NCBI RefSeq assembly: GCF_000801955.1
Contig: NZ_JSZO01000001.1
Span: forward strand, 248,001 to 312,000
Reading direction: 5' to 3'
DNA length: 64,000 nt
Origin: Ralstonia sp. A12
Lineage (GTDB): Bacteria > Pseudomonadota > Gammaproteobacteria > Burkholderiales > Burkholderiaceae
In this document: piece by piece, positions 22,439-34,557 of the stretch
Layout of the letters: each line of letters opens with the position of its first letter
How positions within the stretch are numbered: position 1 is the first letter of the stretch
The notes under the pieces: generated by a model
Database searches by the model: none
Told to the model about the DNA's origin: nothing
The model's input: the letters and a program-made list of their open reading frames with translations, nothing else
Translations under genes and position numbers: made by a program

Positions 22439-23182
22439 TTAGCCTTCTTGGACTTCGACGAAGTCGTCGCCGCCGCGAGCAGCTTCCACGACTTCCTGAA
22501 CGGCGTTAGCACGGCCTTCCAGGATCGCGTCGGCCACGCCGCGCACGTACAGCGCAACAGCCTTGCTCGAGTCGTCGTTACCCGGGATAACGTAGTCGAT
22601 GCCTTCCGGCGAGTGGTTCGTGTCAACCACGCCGATCACCGGAATGCCCAGCTTGGCAGCTTCAGTCACGGCGATCTTGTGGTAACCAACGTCCACCACG
22701 AAGATGGCGTCCGGAATGCCGCCCATATCCTTGATACCGCCGATGGACTTTTGCAGCTTGTCCATTTCGCGCTCGAACATCAGCGCTTCCTTCTTGCTCA
22801 TGGTGTCGGTCGCGCCAGCTTCCTTGGCGGCTTCCATGTCCTTGAGGCGCTTGATCGAGGTCTTGACCGTCTTGAAGTTGGTCAGCATGCCGCCGAGCCA
22901 GCGGCTGTCGACGAACGGCATGCCTGCACGAGCGGCTTCCTCAGCCAGGATCTCGCGCGACTGACGCTTCGTGCCGACGAACATGATGGTGCCCCGGTTG
23001 GCTGCCAGTTGGCGCACATACTTCAATGCGTCCAGGTACATCGGCAGCGTCTTTTCCAGGTTGATGATGTGAATCTTGTTGCGATGGCCGAAAATGAAGG
23101 GGGCCATCTTCGGGTTCCAGAAGCGGGTTTGGTGGCCAAAGTGGACACCGGCTTCCAGCATTTCGCGCATGGTCACGGACAT
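22439..23182 (-). CDS. rpsB: 30S ribosomal protein S2
   Basis: The protein has 247 residues from the ATG at 23182 ([28 protein letters not shown]), a textbook S2 N-terminus, preceded by GGAG. S2 signatures are [23 protein letters not shown] and [25 protein letters not shown]. The open frame extends further upstream to 23233 without S2 homology. It is the first gene of the minus-strand translation/envelope run and has a strong promoter about 130 nt upstream. Confidence 0.99.
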   Translation of the reverse strand: MSVTMREMLEAGVHFGHQTRFWNPKMAPFIFGHRNKIHIINLEKTLPMYLDALKYVRQLAANRGTIMFVGTKRQSREILAEEAARAGMPFVDSRWLGGMLTNFKTVKTSIKRLKDMEAAKEAGATDTMSKKEALMFEREMDKLQKSIGGIKDMGGIPDAIFVVDVGYHKIAVTEAAKLGIPVIGVVDTNHSPEGIDYVIPGNDDSSKAVALYVRGVADAILEGRANAVQEVVEAARGGDDFVEVQEG

Positions 23183-23316
23183 GAAATTCTCCAGTCGGGT
23201 TAGGTCTAAAGCCGCCTCAGACATCCCTCGCATGCGATACGACGGACACCCGCGGTGAAGCGGCTCGCGATTTCAAGCACCGCCAGCCACATGGCCAGCA
23301 ATCTGCTCAGCCAGCG

Positions 23317-23346
23317 ATTATAGCCACAAAAACCCAATCAACTCAA
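23317..23346 (-). promoter_or_regulatory. Strong sigma70-type promoter of rpsB
   Basis: On the minus strand TTGAGT (23346-23341) and a perfect TATAAT (23322-23317) are separated by 18 nt. Transcription would start near 23310, leaving a leader of about 128 nt before rpsB. That leader can form small hairpins (for example GTCT...AGAC near 23210) and could host S2 autoregulation. Confidence 0.75.
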
Positions 23347-23487
23347 GACCTTCCGAGCATTGACGCCGGATAGACCAAGACCAGCGCCCGACGCCCAAAA
23401 ACCCCGTCCGGGCCGCTTTGGTGCGATAATTCATCCTTTAGATACAACGTGGCGCCTCGCGCGCCTGCGTGCAGAAAGAGTCACAGC

Positions 23488-24312
23488 ATGGCCGTTACCA
23501 TTCACACCGCCGAAGACATTGCGCACATGCGCGTGGCCTGCCGGCTTGCGTCCGAAGTCCTGGATTACATCACCCCGTTCGTCAAACCGGGTGTCACCAC
23601 GGGCAAGCTGAACGAGTTGTGCCATGCCTACATGCGTGACGTGCAAGGCACTGTGCCGGCGCCGCTCAACTATGCGCCGCCCGGCTACCCACCCTTCCCC
23701 GCGTCGATCTGCACGTCGGTCAACGACGTGATCTGCCACGGCATTCCGACCGACAAGGTGCTTAAGAACGGTGACATCGTCAACCTGGACATCACCGTCA
23801 TCACCAAGGAAGGCTACTACGGCGATACCAGCCGCACCTTCATCGTCGGCGAAGGCTCGATCCTGGCCAAGCGACTGACGCAGGTGACCTTCGAGTGCAT
23901 GTGGAAGGGTATCGCCGCAGTGCGCCCCGGCGCACGTCTGGGCGACATCGGCCACGTGATCCAGCAGCATGCAGAAGCCGCCGGCTACAGCGTGGTGCGC
24001 GAGTATTGCGGCCACGGCATCGGCAAGGTCTTCCACGCAGATCCGCAGATCCTGCACTACGGCCGTCCGGGCACCGGCATGGAGCTCAAGGCCGGCATGA
24101 TCTTCACGATCGAGCCGATGATCAACGCAGGCAAGCGCGACATCCGCACGATGCCTGACCAATGGACCGTCAAGACGCGTGACCGCAGCTTGTCGGCCCA
24201 ATGGGAGCACACCCTGCTGGTGACAGAAACCGGCTACGAAGTGTTGACTGTGTCGGCACTGACGCCACCTGCACCGGAATTCGTGCGCGAAGGCACGCCG
24301 GCCACGGCCTGA
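23488..24312 (+). CDS. map: Type I methionine aminopeptidase
   Basis: Map removes the initiator Met from nascent proteins. The 274-residue protein begins at the ATG at 23488 ([24 protein letters not shown]), with AAAGAG upstream. The five metal ligands are visible in NLDITV and GDTSRTF (Asp), GHGIGKVFH (His), TIEPMI (Glu) and QWEHT (Glu), with the substrate His in VICHGIP. It is divergent from rpsB, the classical arrangement. Confidence 0.98.
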   Translation: MAVTIHTAEDIAHMRVACRLASEVLDYITPFVKPGVTTGKLNELCHAYMRDVQGTVPAPLNYAPPGYPPFPASICTSVNDVICHGIPTDKVLKNGDIVNLDITVITKEGYYGDTSRTFIVGEGSILAKRLTQVTFECMWKGIAAVRPGARLGDIGHVIQQHAEAAGYSVVREYCGHGIGKVFHADPQILHYGRPGTGMELKAGMIFTIEPMINAGKRDIRTMPDQWTVKTRDRSLSAQWEHTLLVTETGYEVLTVSALTPPAPEFVREGTPATA

Positions 24313-24322
24313 TTGAACCAAG

Positions 24323-24406
24323 CGGTGCATTCACCCGCGAGTGCACCGTAGCGGCCGGCCCTGCGCCGGCCCGACTCTTGCAGCGACCGGACATTTCCTC
24401 CGGTCG
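24323..24406 (+). other. Three consecutive hairpins in the map-glnD gap
   Basis: Within 116 bp of non-coding DNA three inverted repeats follow each other: CGGTGCA/TGCACCG (24323-24329 with 24342-24348), a GGCCGG-type stem around 24353-24371, and CGACCGG/CCGGTCG (24384-24390 with 24400-24406) followed by TTGTTCC. The last resembles a weak terminator. The array may limit read-through from map into glnD or stabilise the map transcript. Confidence 0.5.
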
Positions 24407-24428
24407 TTGTTCCATTCACGCTCCACTC

Positions 24429-27023
24429 ATGCACACCGCCGCTGCCGTCAACCCCGAGATTTCGCCGCGCGACACCCTGAAGGCCGAACGCACGCACCTG
24501 TTTGCGCAGTTCGACCAGCATGCCAACGTGCACCAACTTGTGACCAAGTTGGCCCGCGCGGTGGATCACGCATTGGTGCAACTCTGGCAGGACGAGCAGA
24601 TGCCCGCCGACTGTGCGCTGATCGCGGTGGGCGGTTACGGGCGCGGCGAGCTGTTCCCGCATTCCGACGTCGACATCCTCCTGTTGCTGCCGCAAGCCGC
24701 AGACAAGGCACCCGAATCGCTTCAAGCACGCCTGGAAGCGTTCATCGGCCGCTGCTGGGACATGGGGCTGGATATCGGCTCATCGGTGCGCACAGTGGAC
24801 GAATGCATCCACGAGGCAGCACAGGATGTGACGGTGCAGACATCGCTGCTGGAAGCACGCCTGCTGACCGGTGACGAGGGCCTGTACCGCACGTTCGAGA
24901 CACACTACCAGGGCCATCTGGACGCCACGGACTTCTTCCAGTCCAAGCTGCTGGAAATGCGCCAGCGGCACGCCAAGTACCAAGACACGCCGTACTCGCT
25001 CGAGCCCAACTGCAAGGAAAGCCCCGGCGGCCTGCGCGATCTGCAGGTGATTCTGTGGATGACGCGTGCGGCGGGCTTTGGGTCGAGCTGGAACGAGCTG
25101 CTTGCCAACGGGCTGCTCACGCGCCGTGAGGCGCAGGAACTGGCAAGCAACGAGCGTCTGCTCAAGACGATTCGCGCGCGCCTGCACATGCTGGCCGGGC
25201 GGCGCCAGGACGTGCTCGTCTTCGATCTGCAGACGCAATTGGCCGAGGCCTTCGGCTACCGCGCGACCACCGCCAAGCGCGCCAGTGAGCAGATCATGCG
25301 CCGCTACTATTGGGCGGCCAAGGCGGTCACGCAGCTCAATACGGTAGTGCTGCAGAACATCGAGGCGCGGCTGTTCCCGACCGAGCTCGGCATCACGCGC
25401 AAGATCAACGAGCGCTTTGTCGAGCGCCAGGGGATGCTGGAGCTTGCCGCCCCCGACCTGTATCAGCGCGAGCCGACGGCCATCCTGGAAACCTTCCTGC
25501 TGTACGAGCAGGTGCGCGGCATCAAGGGCCTGTCGGCCAATACGCTGCGCGCGCTCTACAACGCCCGCACGCTGATGGACGTGAAGTGGCGCAAGGACCC
25601 GGCCAACCGCGCGCTGTTCCTGGAGATCCTGCAGCAGCCGCAGGGCATCACCCACGCATTGCGCCTGATGAACCAGACCAGCGTGCTGGGGCGCTACCTG
25701 CTCAACTTCCGGCGCATCGTCGGGCAGATGCAGCACGACCTGTTCCACGTCTACACGGTGGATCAGCACATCCTGATGGTGGTGCGCAACATCCGCCGCT
25801 TCGCCATCGTTGAGCACACGCACGAGTTCCCGTTCTGCAGCCAGTTGATGGCGAACTTCGACAAGCCGTGGGTGCTGACCATCGCTGCGCTGTTTCACGA
25901 CATCGCCAAGGGACGCGGCGGCGATCACTCCGTGCTCGGTATGACCGACGCGCGACGCTTCTGCAAGGACCACGGTCTCGCCAAGGAAGACAGCGACCTG
26001 ATCGTCTGGCTGGTCGAGCACCACCTGACCATGAGCCAGGTAGCGCAGAAGCAGGACGTGGGCGACCCCGATGTCATTCGCCGCTTTGCCGATCTGGTTG
26101 GCAATGAACGGCGCCTGACCGCCCTGTATCTGCTGACGGTGGCCGACATCCGCGGCACCAGCCCCAAGGTGTGGAATGCCTGGAAGGGCAAGCTGCTCGA
26201 AGACCTGTATCGCATGACGTTGCGCGCGCTCGGCGGCGCCACCACCGATCCGCACGCCGTGCTGGAAGGTCGCAAGGAAAGAGCGCGCGCCCTCCTGCGC
26301 CTGGCCACGGTGGATGACACTGCGTATGACGCGCTGTGGAGGCAGCTCGACGTGGGTGTGTTCCTGCGCCATGGCGCGAGCGACATCGCCTGGTTCACGC
26401 GACACTTCCACCACCGGATCGACACCACCATCCCGATCGTGCGTGCGCGCATCTCGCCCGTGGGCGAAGGGTTGCAGGTGGCGGTGTACTCGCCCGACCG
26501 GCCCGACCTGTTCGCGCGCATCTGCGGTTACTTCGAGCGCAAGAGCCTGACGATTCTCGACGCCAAGATCCACACCACCAAGCACGGCTACGCGCTCGAC
26601 ACCTTCCAGGTGGCCGACACGGGAACCGGCCTGGTGGAGCCCGGCCACTACCGCGACATCATCACGCTGGTCGAGCACGAACTCGCCGAGCAGATCTCGC
26701 GCGAAACCGCCCTGCCCGAACCGCCGCGCGGACGCATCTCGCGCCAGTCGCGCAGCTTCCCGATCAAGCCGCGCGTCGATCTTCGCCCCGATGAGCGTGG
26801 GCAGTACTACCTGCTCTCCATCTCGGCCACGGACCGCACCGGCCTGCTGTATGCCATTGCCCGCGTGCTCGCCCACCATCGCGTGTCGGTGCACACCGCG
26901 CGCATCAACACGCTGGGCGAACGCGTGGAAGACATTTTCCTGGTCGACGGCGCACGCCTGACCCAGGACACCAAACTGCAGCTCGCGCTTGAAAGCGAGC
27001 TGCTTGATGCGCTCGCCATTTGA
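24429..27023 (+). CDS. glnD: Bifunctional [PII] uridylyltransferase/uridylyl-removing enzyme
   Basis: GlnD senses glutamine and modifies or de-modifies PII proteins, controlling nitrogen assimilation. The 864-residue protein from the ATG at 24429 shows the full architecture. It has a nucleotidyltransferase domain with [19 protein letters not shown] (about residues 70-88), a central GlnD-specific helical region, and an HD hydrolase domain with [15 protein letters not shown]. Two C-terminal ACT domains begin at [16 protein letters not shown] and [18 protein letters not shown]. All catalytic motifs look intact. Confidence 0.98.
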   Translation: MHTAAAVNPEISPRDTLKAERTHLFAQFDQHANVHQLVTKLARAVDHALVQLWQDEQMPADCALIAVGGYGRGELFPHSDVDILLLLPQAADKAPESLQARLEAFIGRCWDMGLDIGSSVRTVDECIHEAAQDVTVQTSLLEARLLTGDEGLYRTFETHYQGHLDATDFFQSKLLEMRQRHAKYQDTPYSLEPNCKESPGGLRDLQVILWMTRAAGFGSSWNELLANGLLTRREAQELASNERLLKTIRARLHMLAGRRQDVLVFDLQTQLAEAFGYRATTAKRASEQIMRRYYWAAKAVTQLNTVVLQNIEARLFPTELGITRKINERFVERQGMLELAAPDLYQREPTAILETFLLYEQVRGIKGLSANTLRALYNARTLMDVKWRKDPANRALFLEILQQPQGITHALRLMNQTSVLGRYLLNFRRIVGQMQHDLFHVYTVDQHILMVVRNIRRFAIVEHTHEFPFCSQLMANFDKPWVLTIAALFHDIAKGRGGDHSVLGMTDARRFCKDHGLAKEDSDLIVWLVEHHLTMSQVAQKQDVGDPDVIRRFADLVGNERRLTALYLLTVADIRGTSPKVWNAWKGKLLEDLYRMTLRALGGATTDPHAVLEGRKERARALLRLATVDDTAYDALWRQLDVGVFLRHGASDIAWFTRHFHHRIDTTIPIVRARISPVGEGLQVAVYSPDRPDLFARICGYFERKSLTILDAKIHTTKHGYALDTFQVADTGTGLVEPGHYRDIITLVEHELAEQISRETALPEPPRGRISRQSRSFPIKPRVDLRPDERGQYYLLSISATDRTGLLYAIARVLAHHRVSVHTARINTLGERVEDIFLVDGARLTQDTKLQLALESELLDALAI

Positions 27024-27048
27024 GCGCCAGCCTTACCGGTCTTGATTC

Positions 27049-29037
27049 ATGACTACCGATTCTGACGATTTCCCGGGCGACGACGACAAGCGCCGCAGCG
27101 ACCCGACCCAACGCGCCACCCGCCCGGGCAAGCGCGCCACGCTCGGCGTACGCCGCGATGACGAAGGCAACGCCGTGAAAGCCACCGGCAAGCCGCTGCG
27201 CGCGTCCGACCTGAACCGCGATCGCCTGCCGCTGCGCCCCTCGCAACGTCGCCCCGAGCCTGCTGAAGGCGAGCGCAAGCCGCGCCCGCCACGACGCGAC
27301 GGCGGCAACAATAGCGGCCAAGCACCGCGTCGCGCGCAGAGCGATCGCCCTCCCCGCCGGTTTGACGACGAACGCCCGCCGCGCAAATTTGGCGACGACC
27401 AGCGCCCGCCACGTCGCTTTGAAGATCGTCCTCCGCGCCGGTTTGATGATGAGCGTCCGCCACGCCGGTTCAGCGACGATCAACGTCCGCCACGGCGCTC
27501 CGATGACGGGCGCCCTCCGCGTCGCTTCGAAGACCGTCCTCCGCGCCGGTTTGACGACGAGCGCCCGCCGCGCCGGTTCAGCGACGATCAACGCCCGCCC
27601 CGGCGCTTTGATGACGAGCGTCCGCCGCGTCGCTTCGAAGACCGTCCGCCGCGCCGGTTTGAGGATGAACGTCCGCCACGCAAGTTCAGCGACGACCAAC
27701 GCCCGCCCCGTCGCTTTGATGACGAGCGTCCGCCGCGTCGCTTCGAAGACCGTCCGCCGCGCCGTTTTGACGATGAACGTCCGCCGCGCAAGTTCAGCGA
27801 CGACCAACGCCCGCCCCGTCGCTTTGATGACGAGCGTCCGCCGCGTCGTTTCGAAGACCGCCCACCGCGCCGGTTTGACGATGAGCGCCCGCCGCGCCGG
27901 TTCAACGACGATCAACGCCCACCCCGCCGCTCCGACGACGAGCGGCCACCGCGTCGTTTCGAAGACCGCCCGCCGCGTCGTTTCGATGACGAGCGCCCGC
28001 GCCGCTATGGCGACGATCAACGCGCCCAACGTCGTGATGGCGACCAGCGCCCGCCGCGTCGCTTTGACGACGAGCGTCCTCCCCGTCGATTCGACGACGA
28101 GCAACGGCCGCCGCGTCGCTATGGCGATGACCGCGCACCGCGTCGTTTCGACAACGACCACCCGCCACGCCGCTTTGAAGATCGCCCGCAGCGTGCCGAG
28201 CGTGAAGAACGCGCGCCGCGCCGCACAGAGCAAGAGGCACCGCGCCAGACTCCGCAAGCCGACGAGAGCGGGCTGGTCCGCCTGTCCAAGCGCATGTCCG
28301 AGCTGGGCTTGTGCTCGCGCCGCGAGGCGGATGAGTGGATCCCGCGCGGCTGGGTGCTGGTGGACGGCGAACCCGTGACGGAACTGGGTTCGCGGGTGAA
28401 GCCGGATGCGATCATCGAAATCCATCAGGCTGCGCGTTCTGAACAGGGCGAACGCGTGACCGTGCTGCTGCACAAGCCGGTCGGCTATGTGTCGGGGCAA
28501 GCGGAAGACGGCTACCAACCGGCGGCGGCACTGTTCGTGCCGGAAAACCAGTGGGAGCAAGACCCCACGCGCAAGCGCTTCGCACCGTGGCAGCGCAAGG
28601 CACTGGCGCCGGCCGGCCGACTGGATATCGACTCCACTGGCCTGCTCGTGCTGACGCAGGACGGCCGCGTGGCACGCCACCTGATCGGCGAAGATTCGAC
28701 TGTCGAGAAGGAGTACCTGGTGCGCGTGGTGTGGGACTCGCCGGAAGGCCGGGTCGAACACGACATCTCCAAGGTCTTCCCGGAAGAGCTGCTGGAGAAG
28801 CTGCGCTTTGGCCTGTGGCTCGATGACGAAGAGCTCAAGCCCGCGAAGGTGAGCTGGCAGAACGAGGAGCAACTGCGCTTCGTGCTGCGCGAAGGCAAGA
28901 AGCGCCAGATCCGCCGCATGTGCGAACAGGTGGGGCTGGAAGTGATTGGCCTCAAGCGCATCCGCATGGGCCGCATCGTGCTGGGCGACCTGCCGGTCGG
29001 CCAGTGGCGCTTCCTGGGGCCGTTCGAGAAGTTCTGA
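27049..29037 (+). CDS. rRNA pseudouridine synthase (RluB/RluF family) with long repetitive Arg/Asp/Pro N-terminus
   Basis: A 662-residue protein in two parts. Residues 1-99 are charged and low in complexity, and residues 100 to about 400 are a repeat array of RPPRRF alternating with acidic DDE/EDR/SDDQ units. The catalytic region starts near residue 408 with an S4-like domain (GLVRLSKRMSELGLCSRREADEW). The pseudouridine synthase core follows, with the catalytic Asp in AGRLDIDSTGLLVLTQDG and EGKKRQIRRMCEQVGLEV. The EKEYLV segment after the catalytic loop is more like RluF than RluB, so the target base is uncertain. The tail probably gives an extended RNA-binding surface. The 25-bp gap to glnD suggests co-transcription; no clear Shine-Dalgarno is visible. 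Confidence 0.9.
   Translation: MTTDSDDFPGDDDKRRSDPTQRATRPGKRATLGVRRDDEGNAVKATGKPLRASDLNRDRLPLRPSQRRPEPAEGERKPRPPRRDGGNNSGQAPRRAQSDRPPRRFDDERPPRKFGDDQRPPRRFEDRPPRRFDDERPPRRFSDDQRPPRRSDDGRPPRRFEDRPPRRFDDERPPRRFSDDQRPPRRFDDERPPRRFEDRPPRRFEDERPPRKFSDDQRPPRRFDDERPPRRFEDRPPRRFDDERPPRKFSDDQRPPRRFDDERPPRRFEDRPPRRFDDERPPRRFNDDQRPPRRSDDERPPRRFEDRPPRRFDDERPRRYGDDQRAQRRDGDQRPPRRFDDERPPRRFDDEQRPPRRYGDDRAPRRFDNDHPPRRFEDRPQRAEREERAPRRTEQEAPRQTPQADESGLVRLSKRMSELGLCSRREADEWIPRGWVLVDGEPVTELGSRVKPDAIIEIHQAARSEQGERVTVLLHKPVGYVSGQAEDGYQPAAALFVPENQWEQDPTRKRFAPWQRKALAPAGRLDIDSTGLLVLTQDGRVARHLIGEDSTVEKEYLVRVVWDSPEGRVEHDISKVFPEELLEKLRFGLWLDDEELKPAKVSWQNEEQLRFVLREGKKRQIRRMCEQVGLEVIGLKRIRMGRIVLGDLPVGQWRFLGPFEKF
27346..28240 (+). 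repeat. In-frame tandem repeats encoding the Arg/Asp/Pro-rich tail
   Basis: Degenerate short units of about 21-30 nt encode RPPRRF plus an acidic spacer. They are organised into a 108-nt (36-residue) higher-order repeat. Near-identical segments beginning TTTGATGACGAGCG recur at 27607, 27715 and 27823, with diverged copies at 27499 and 27931, so the period is exactly 108. The array stays in frame throughout and gives the spurious long open frames seen in other frames here. Confidence 0.9.
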
Positions 29038-29059
29038 GGCACACCTCTGCCCCAAATAA

Positions 29060-29097
29060 AAAACCGGTCAACGCAGAACGCGCTGACCGGTTTTTTT
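29060..29097 (+). terminator. Intrinsic terminator after the pseudouridine synthase gene
   Basis: AAACCGGTCA (29061-29070) pairs with TGACCGGTTT (29084-29093), followed by a run of T residues to 29097. A preceding A-rich tract makes it potentially bidirectional, serving the convergent lipoprotein gene ending at 29116 as well. Confidence 0.85.
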
Positions 29098-29115
29098 ATG
29101 GCCGCTGCAGCTAGA

Positions 29116-30237
29116 TCAACGCTGCGGCGGCTGACAGGCGGCACCCGTGGTATTGGCCGACGCCGGCGTACCGAACACGGCCTGCGCACCGCAGCGCGAG
29201 CCGAACATCTTCGCCTGATCGTGCCCCACGCCAACCACCTCGTGCGACTGGTGATTGATGCGCTTGCGCGGGCCGGCCAGGTGACGCTCATAGCGCCAGT
29301 AGTTGCGTGCGCGGTCCAGTCGCGTCGGGCCTTCGGCCTCGGCGCCGCAGGTCTTGTCGAGCACGCGATGGTTCGGGTCGTTGTCGCTCGTGCCCACCAG
29401 GTACGTCACGTGACGCTGCGCGTAGCGGCTGAATAGCACCTTGCCGCTCTTGCCGGCGGCGTACGGAACCATGTCGACCATGCCGTACTTGTAGTGATCG
29501 TAGTCCGGGCAGGTGTGGGGGCTGTAGCGAGCGAAGCTCTTGCCGTGCGGACGATCCGGCGTGAAGTACAGGTACGACGACGGATTGGCGACGACGTAGT
29601 TCAGGTCGATGCCGCGCTTGCGGATGCCTTCGTCCACGTTGTTGAGCACGGCGTAGCGCTGCACGATCTGGCCGCCGCCCGAGTGGCCGGCCACCGTCAC
29701 GCGCTTGACGTTGGGTGCGCGCGCCGGGTCGGTCACGTAACCGATCAGGTCATCCAGCACCTTGAGCGAGCTCAGCTCGGTGTAGGGCGCATTGGTGGCA
29801 TTGAAGCCGCCGATCCAGCCATCCACCGACCACACCGGCATACCGTCGAAGCCCTTGCCCGCGTCCGGCTCACCGGGGAAATTCGGGGCGATCAGCAGGA
29901 TTTCGTCGGCGTTGCGTCCGCTGGCTACAAGCAGATCAGCACCGGCGGCGTAGTAGTCGTTACCGTTGCGCTGCAGACCGTGCTGCACGAGCACGACCTC
30001 GCGGATGCCGCTCAGGTCGCCGTCAAGCGGATGGTTGGCGTAGACGGGGAAGTCATAGGCAACGGCATCGCGGCCCAGATGCACGCGCTGCCAGACCGGG
30101 CCCTGGGGCTTCTCAGCGACCGGCGCGGCGGCAGTGTCCGTTGTCTGCGGACCGGCGCACGCCGCCAACCCCAGCAAGGCCACCGCGGCCATCCCAAGCG
30201 CCAGCCGGCGCCACCCCCTCAAACCATCACGCTTCAT
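29116..30237 (-). CDS. Putative lipoprotein with alpha/beta hydrolase fold
   Basis: A 373-residue protein from the ATG at 30237, with GGAGA 5-6 nt upstream. The signal peptide ends in the lipobox LAAC (ALLGLAACAGPQ), so membrane anchoring is expected. The body looks like an alpha/beta hydrolase: VVLVQHGLQRNGNDYY near the oxyanion position, nucleophile elbow VAGHSGGGQIV and a late His (VVGVGHDQAKMF) as candidate catalytic His. About four later Cys residues (HTCPDY, DKTCGAE, SRCGAQ, GAACQP) could form disulfides. The substrate is unknown; esterase or polymer-degrading activity is possible. Confidence 0.75.
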   Translation of the reverse strand: MKRDGLRGWRRLALGMAAVALLGLAACAGPQTTDTAAAPVAEKPQGPVWQRVHLGRDAVAYDFPVYANHPLDGDLSGIREVVLVQHGLQRNGNDYYAAGADLLVASGRNADEILLIAPNFPGEPDAGKGFDGMPVWSVDGWIGGFNATNAPYTELSSLKVLDDLIGYVTDPARAPNVKRVTVAGHSGGGQIVQRYAVLNNVDEGIRKRGIDLNYVVANPSSYLYFTPDRPHGKSFARYSPHTCPDYDHYKYGMVDMVPYAAGKSGKVLFSRYAQRHVTYLVGTSDNDPNHRVLDKTCGAEAEGPTRLDRARNYWRYERHLAGPRKRINHQSHEVVGVGHDQAKMFGSRCGAQAVFGTPASANTTGAACQPPQR

Positions 30238-30317
30238 ATCATCTCCGTCGTGGATGAAAAACGCGCCCACCCGCCCCCGCAGGTGCAGCGCTCCCACAGT
30301 CACGATCTGCTGTTGTC

Positions 30318-30851
30318 TCAGTCGTCGTGATTTGCGGGCAATTCTGGAAACAGGATTTCGGTAAAGCCGAAGCGGGTGAAGTCTTTCACGCGCATGGGAT
30401 ACAGCACGCCGTGAAGGTGGTCGCACTCGTGTTGCACGACACGGGCATGGAAGCCCTCGGCAATGCGGTCGATGGTGTGGCCGTGCTGGTCAAAGCCGGT
30501 ATAGCGCAAGCGCGTGTAGCGCGGCACCACTCCGCGCAGGCCGGGCACCGAAAGGCAGCCCTCCCAGCCTTCTTCGGTCTCTTCAGTCAGCGGCTCGATG
30601 GTCGGGTTGATGAGCACCGTCTTGGGCACCGCTGGTGCGTCCGGATAACGCTCGTTGCGATCGAACCCGAAGATGACGACCTGCAGATCAACACCGATCT
30701 GCGGAGCCGCCAGGCCGGCGCCGCGCGCGGCATCCATCGTGTCGAACATGTCTTCGATCAGCGCGGTCAACTCGGGCGTGTTGAAACGCTCGACCCGTTT
30801 TGCCACACGCAGCAGGCGGCTGTCGCCCATTTTGAGGATGTTTCGGATCAT
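30318..30851 (-). CDS. def: Peptide deformylase
   Basis: Def removes the N-formyl group from nascent proteins. The 177-residue metalloenzyme has all three motifs intact: [18 protein letters not shown] (metal Cys) and [11 protein letters not shown] (metal His pair and catalytic Glu). It is not next to fmt, so it may be a second copy in the genome; this cannot be judged from the window. It lies 24 bp after ligA on the same strand. Confidence 0.96.
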   Translation of the reverse strand: MIRNILKMGDSRLLRVAKRVERFNTPELTALIEDMFDTMDAARGAGLAAPQIGVDLQVVIFGFDRNERYPDAPAVPKTVLINPTIEPLTEETEEGWEGCLSVPGLRGVVPRYTRLRYTGFDQHGHTIDRIAEGFHARVVQHECDHLHGVLYPMRVKDFTRFGFTEILFPELPANHDD

Positions 30852-30875
30852 GCCGAGTCTCCTGCCTATTTCTGG

Positions 30876-34557
<3,682 letters not shown>

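Noticed and set aside
24780-26894. 704-residue minus-strand open frame
   Set aside because: It is antisense to glnD, which shows intact nucleotidyltransferase, HD and ACT domains; the antisense translation has no recognisable domain.
27346-28240. Possible CRISPR-like or minisatellite array
   Set aside because: Units are contiguous, degenerate and stay in the coding frame; there are no unique spacers.
26905-29055. 716-residue minus-strand frame and a 338-residue plus frame at 27362-28378
   Set aside because: Both are created by the in-frame tandem repeats of the pseudouridine synthase gene and have no recognisable content outside the repeats.
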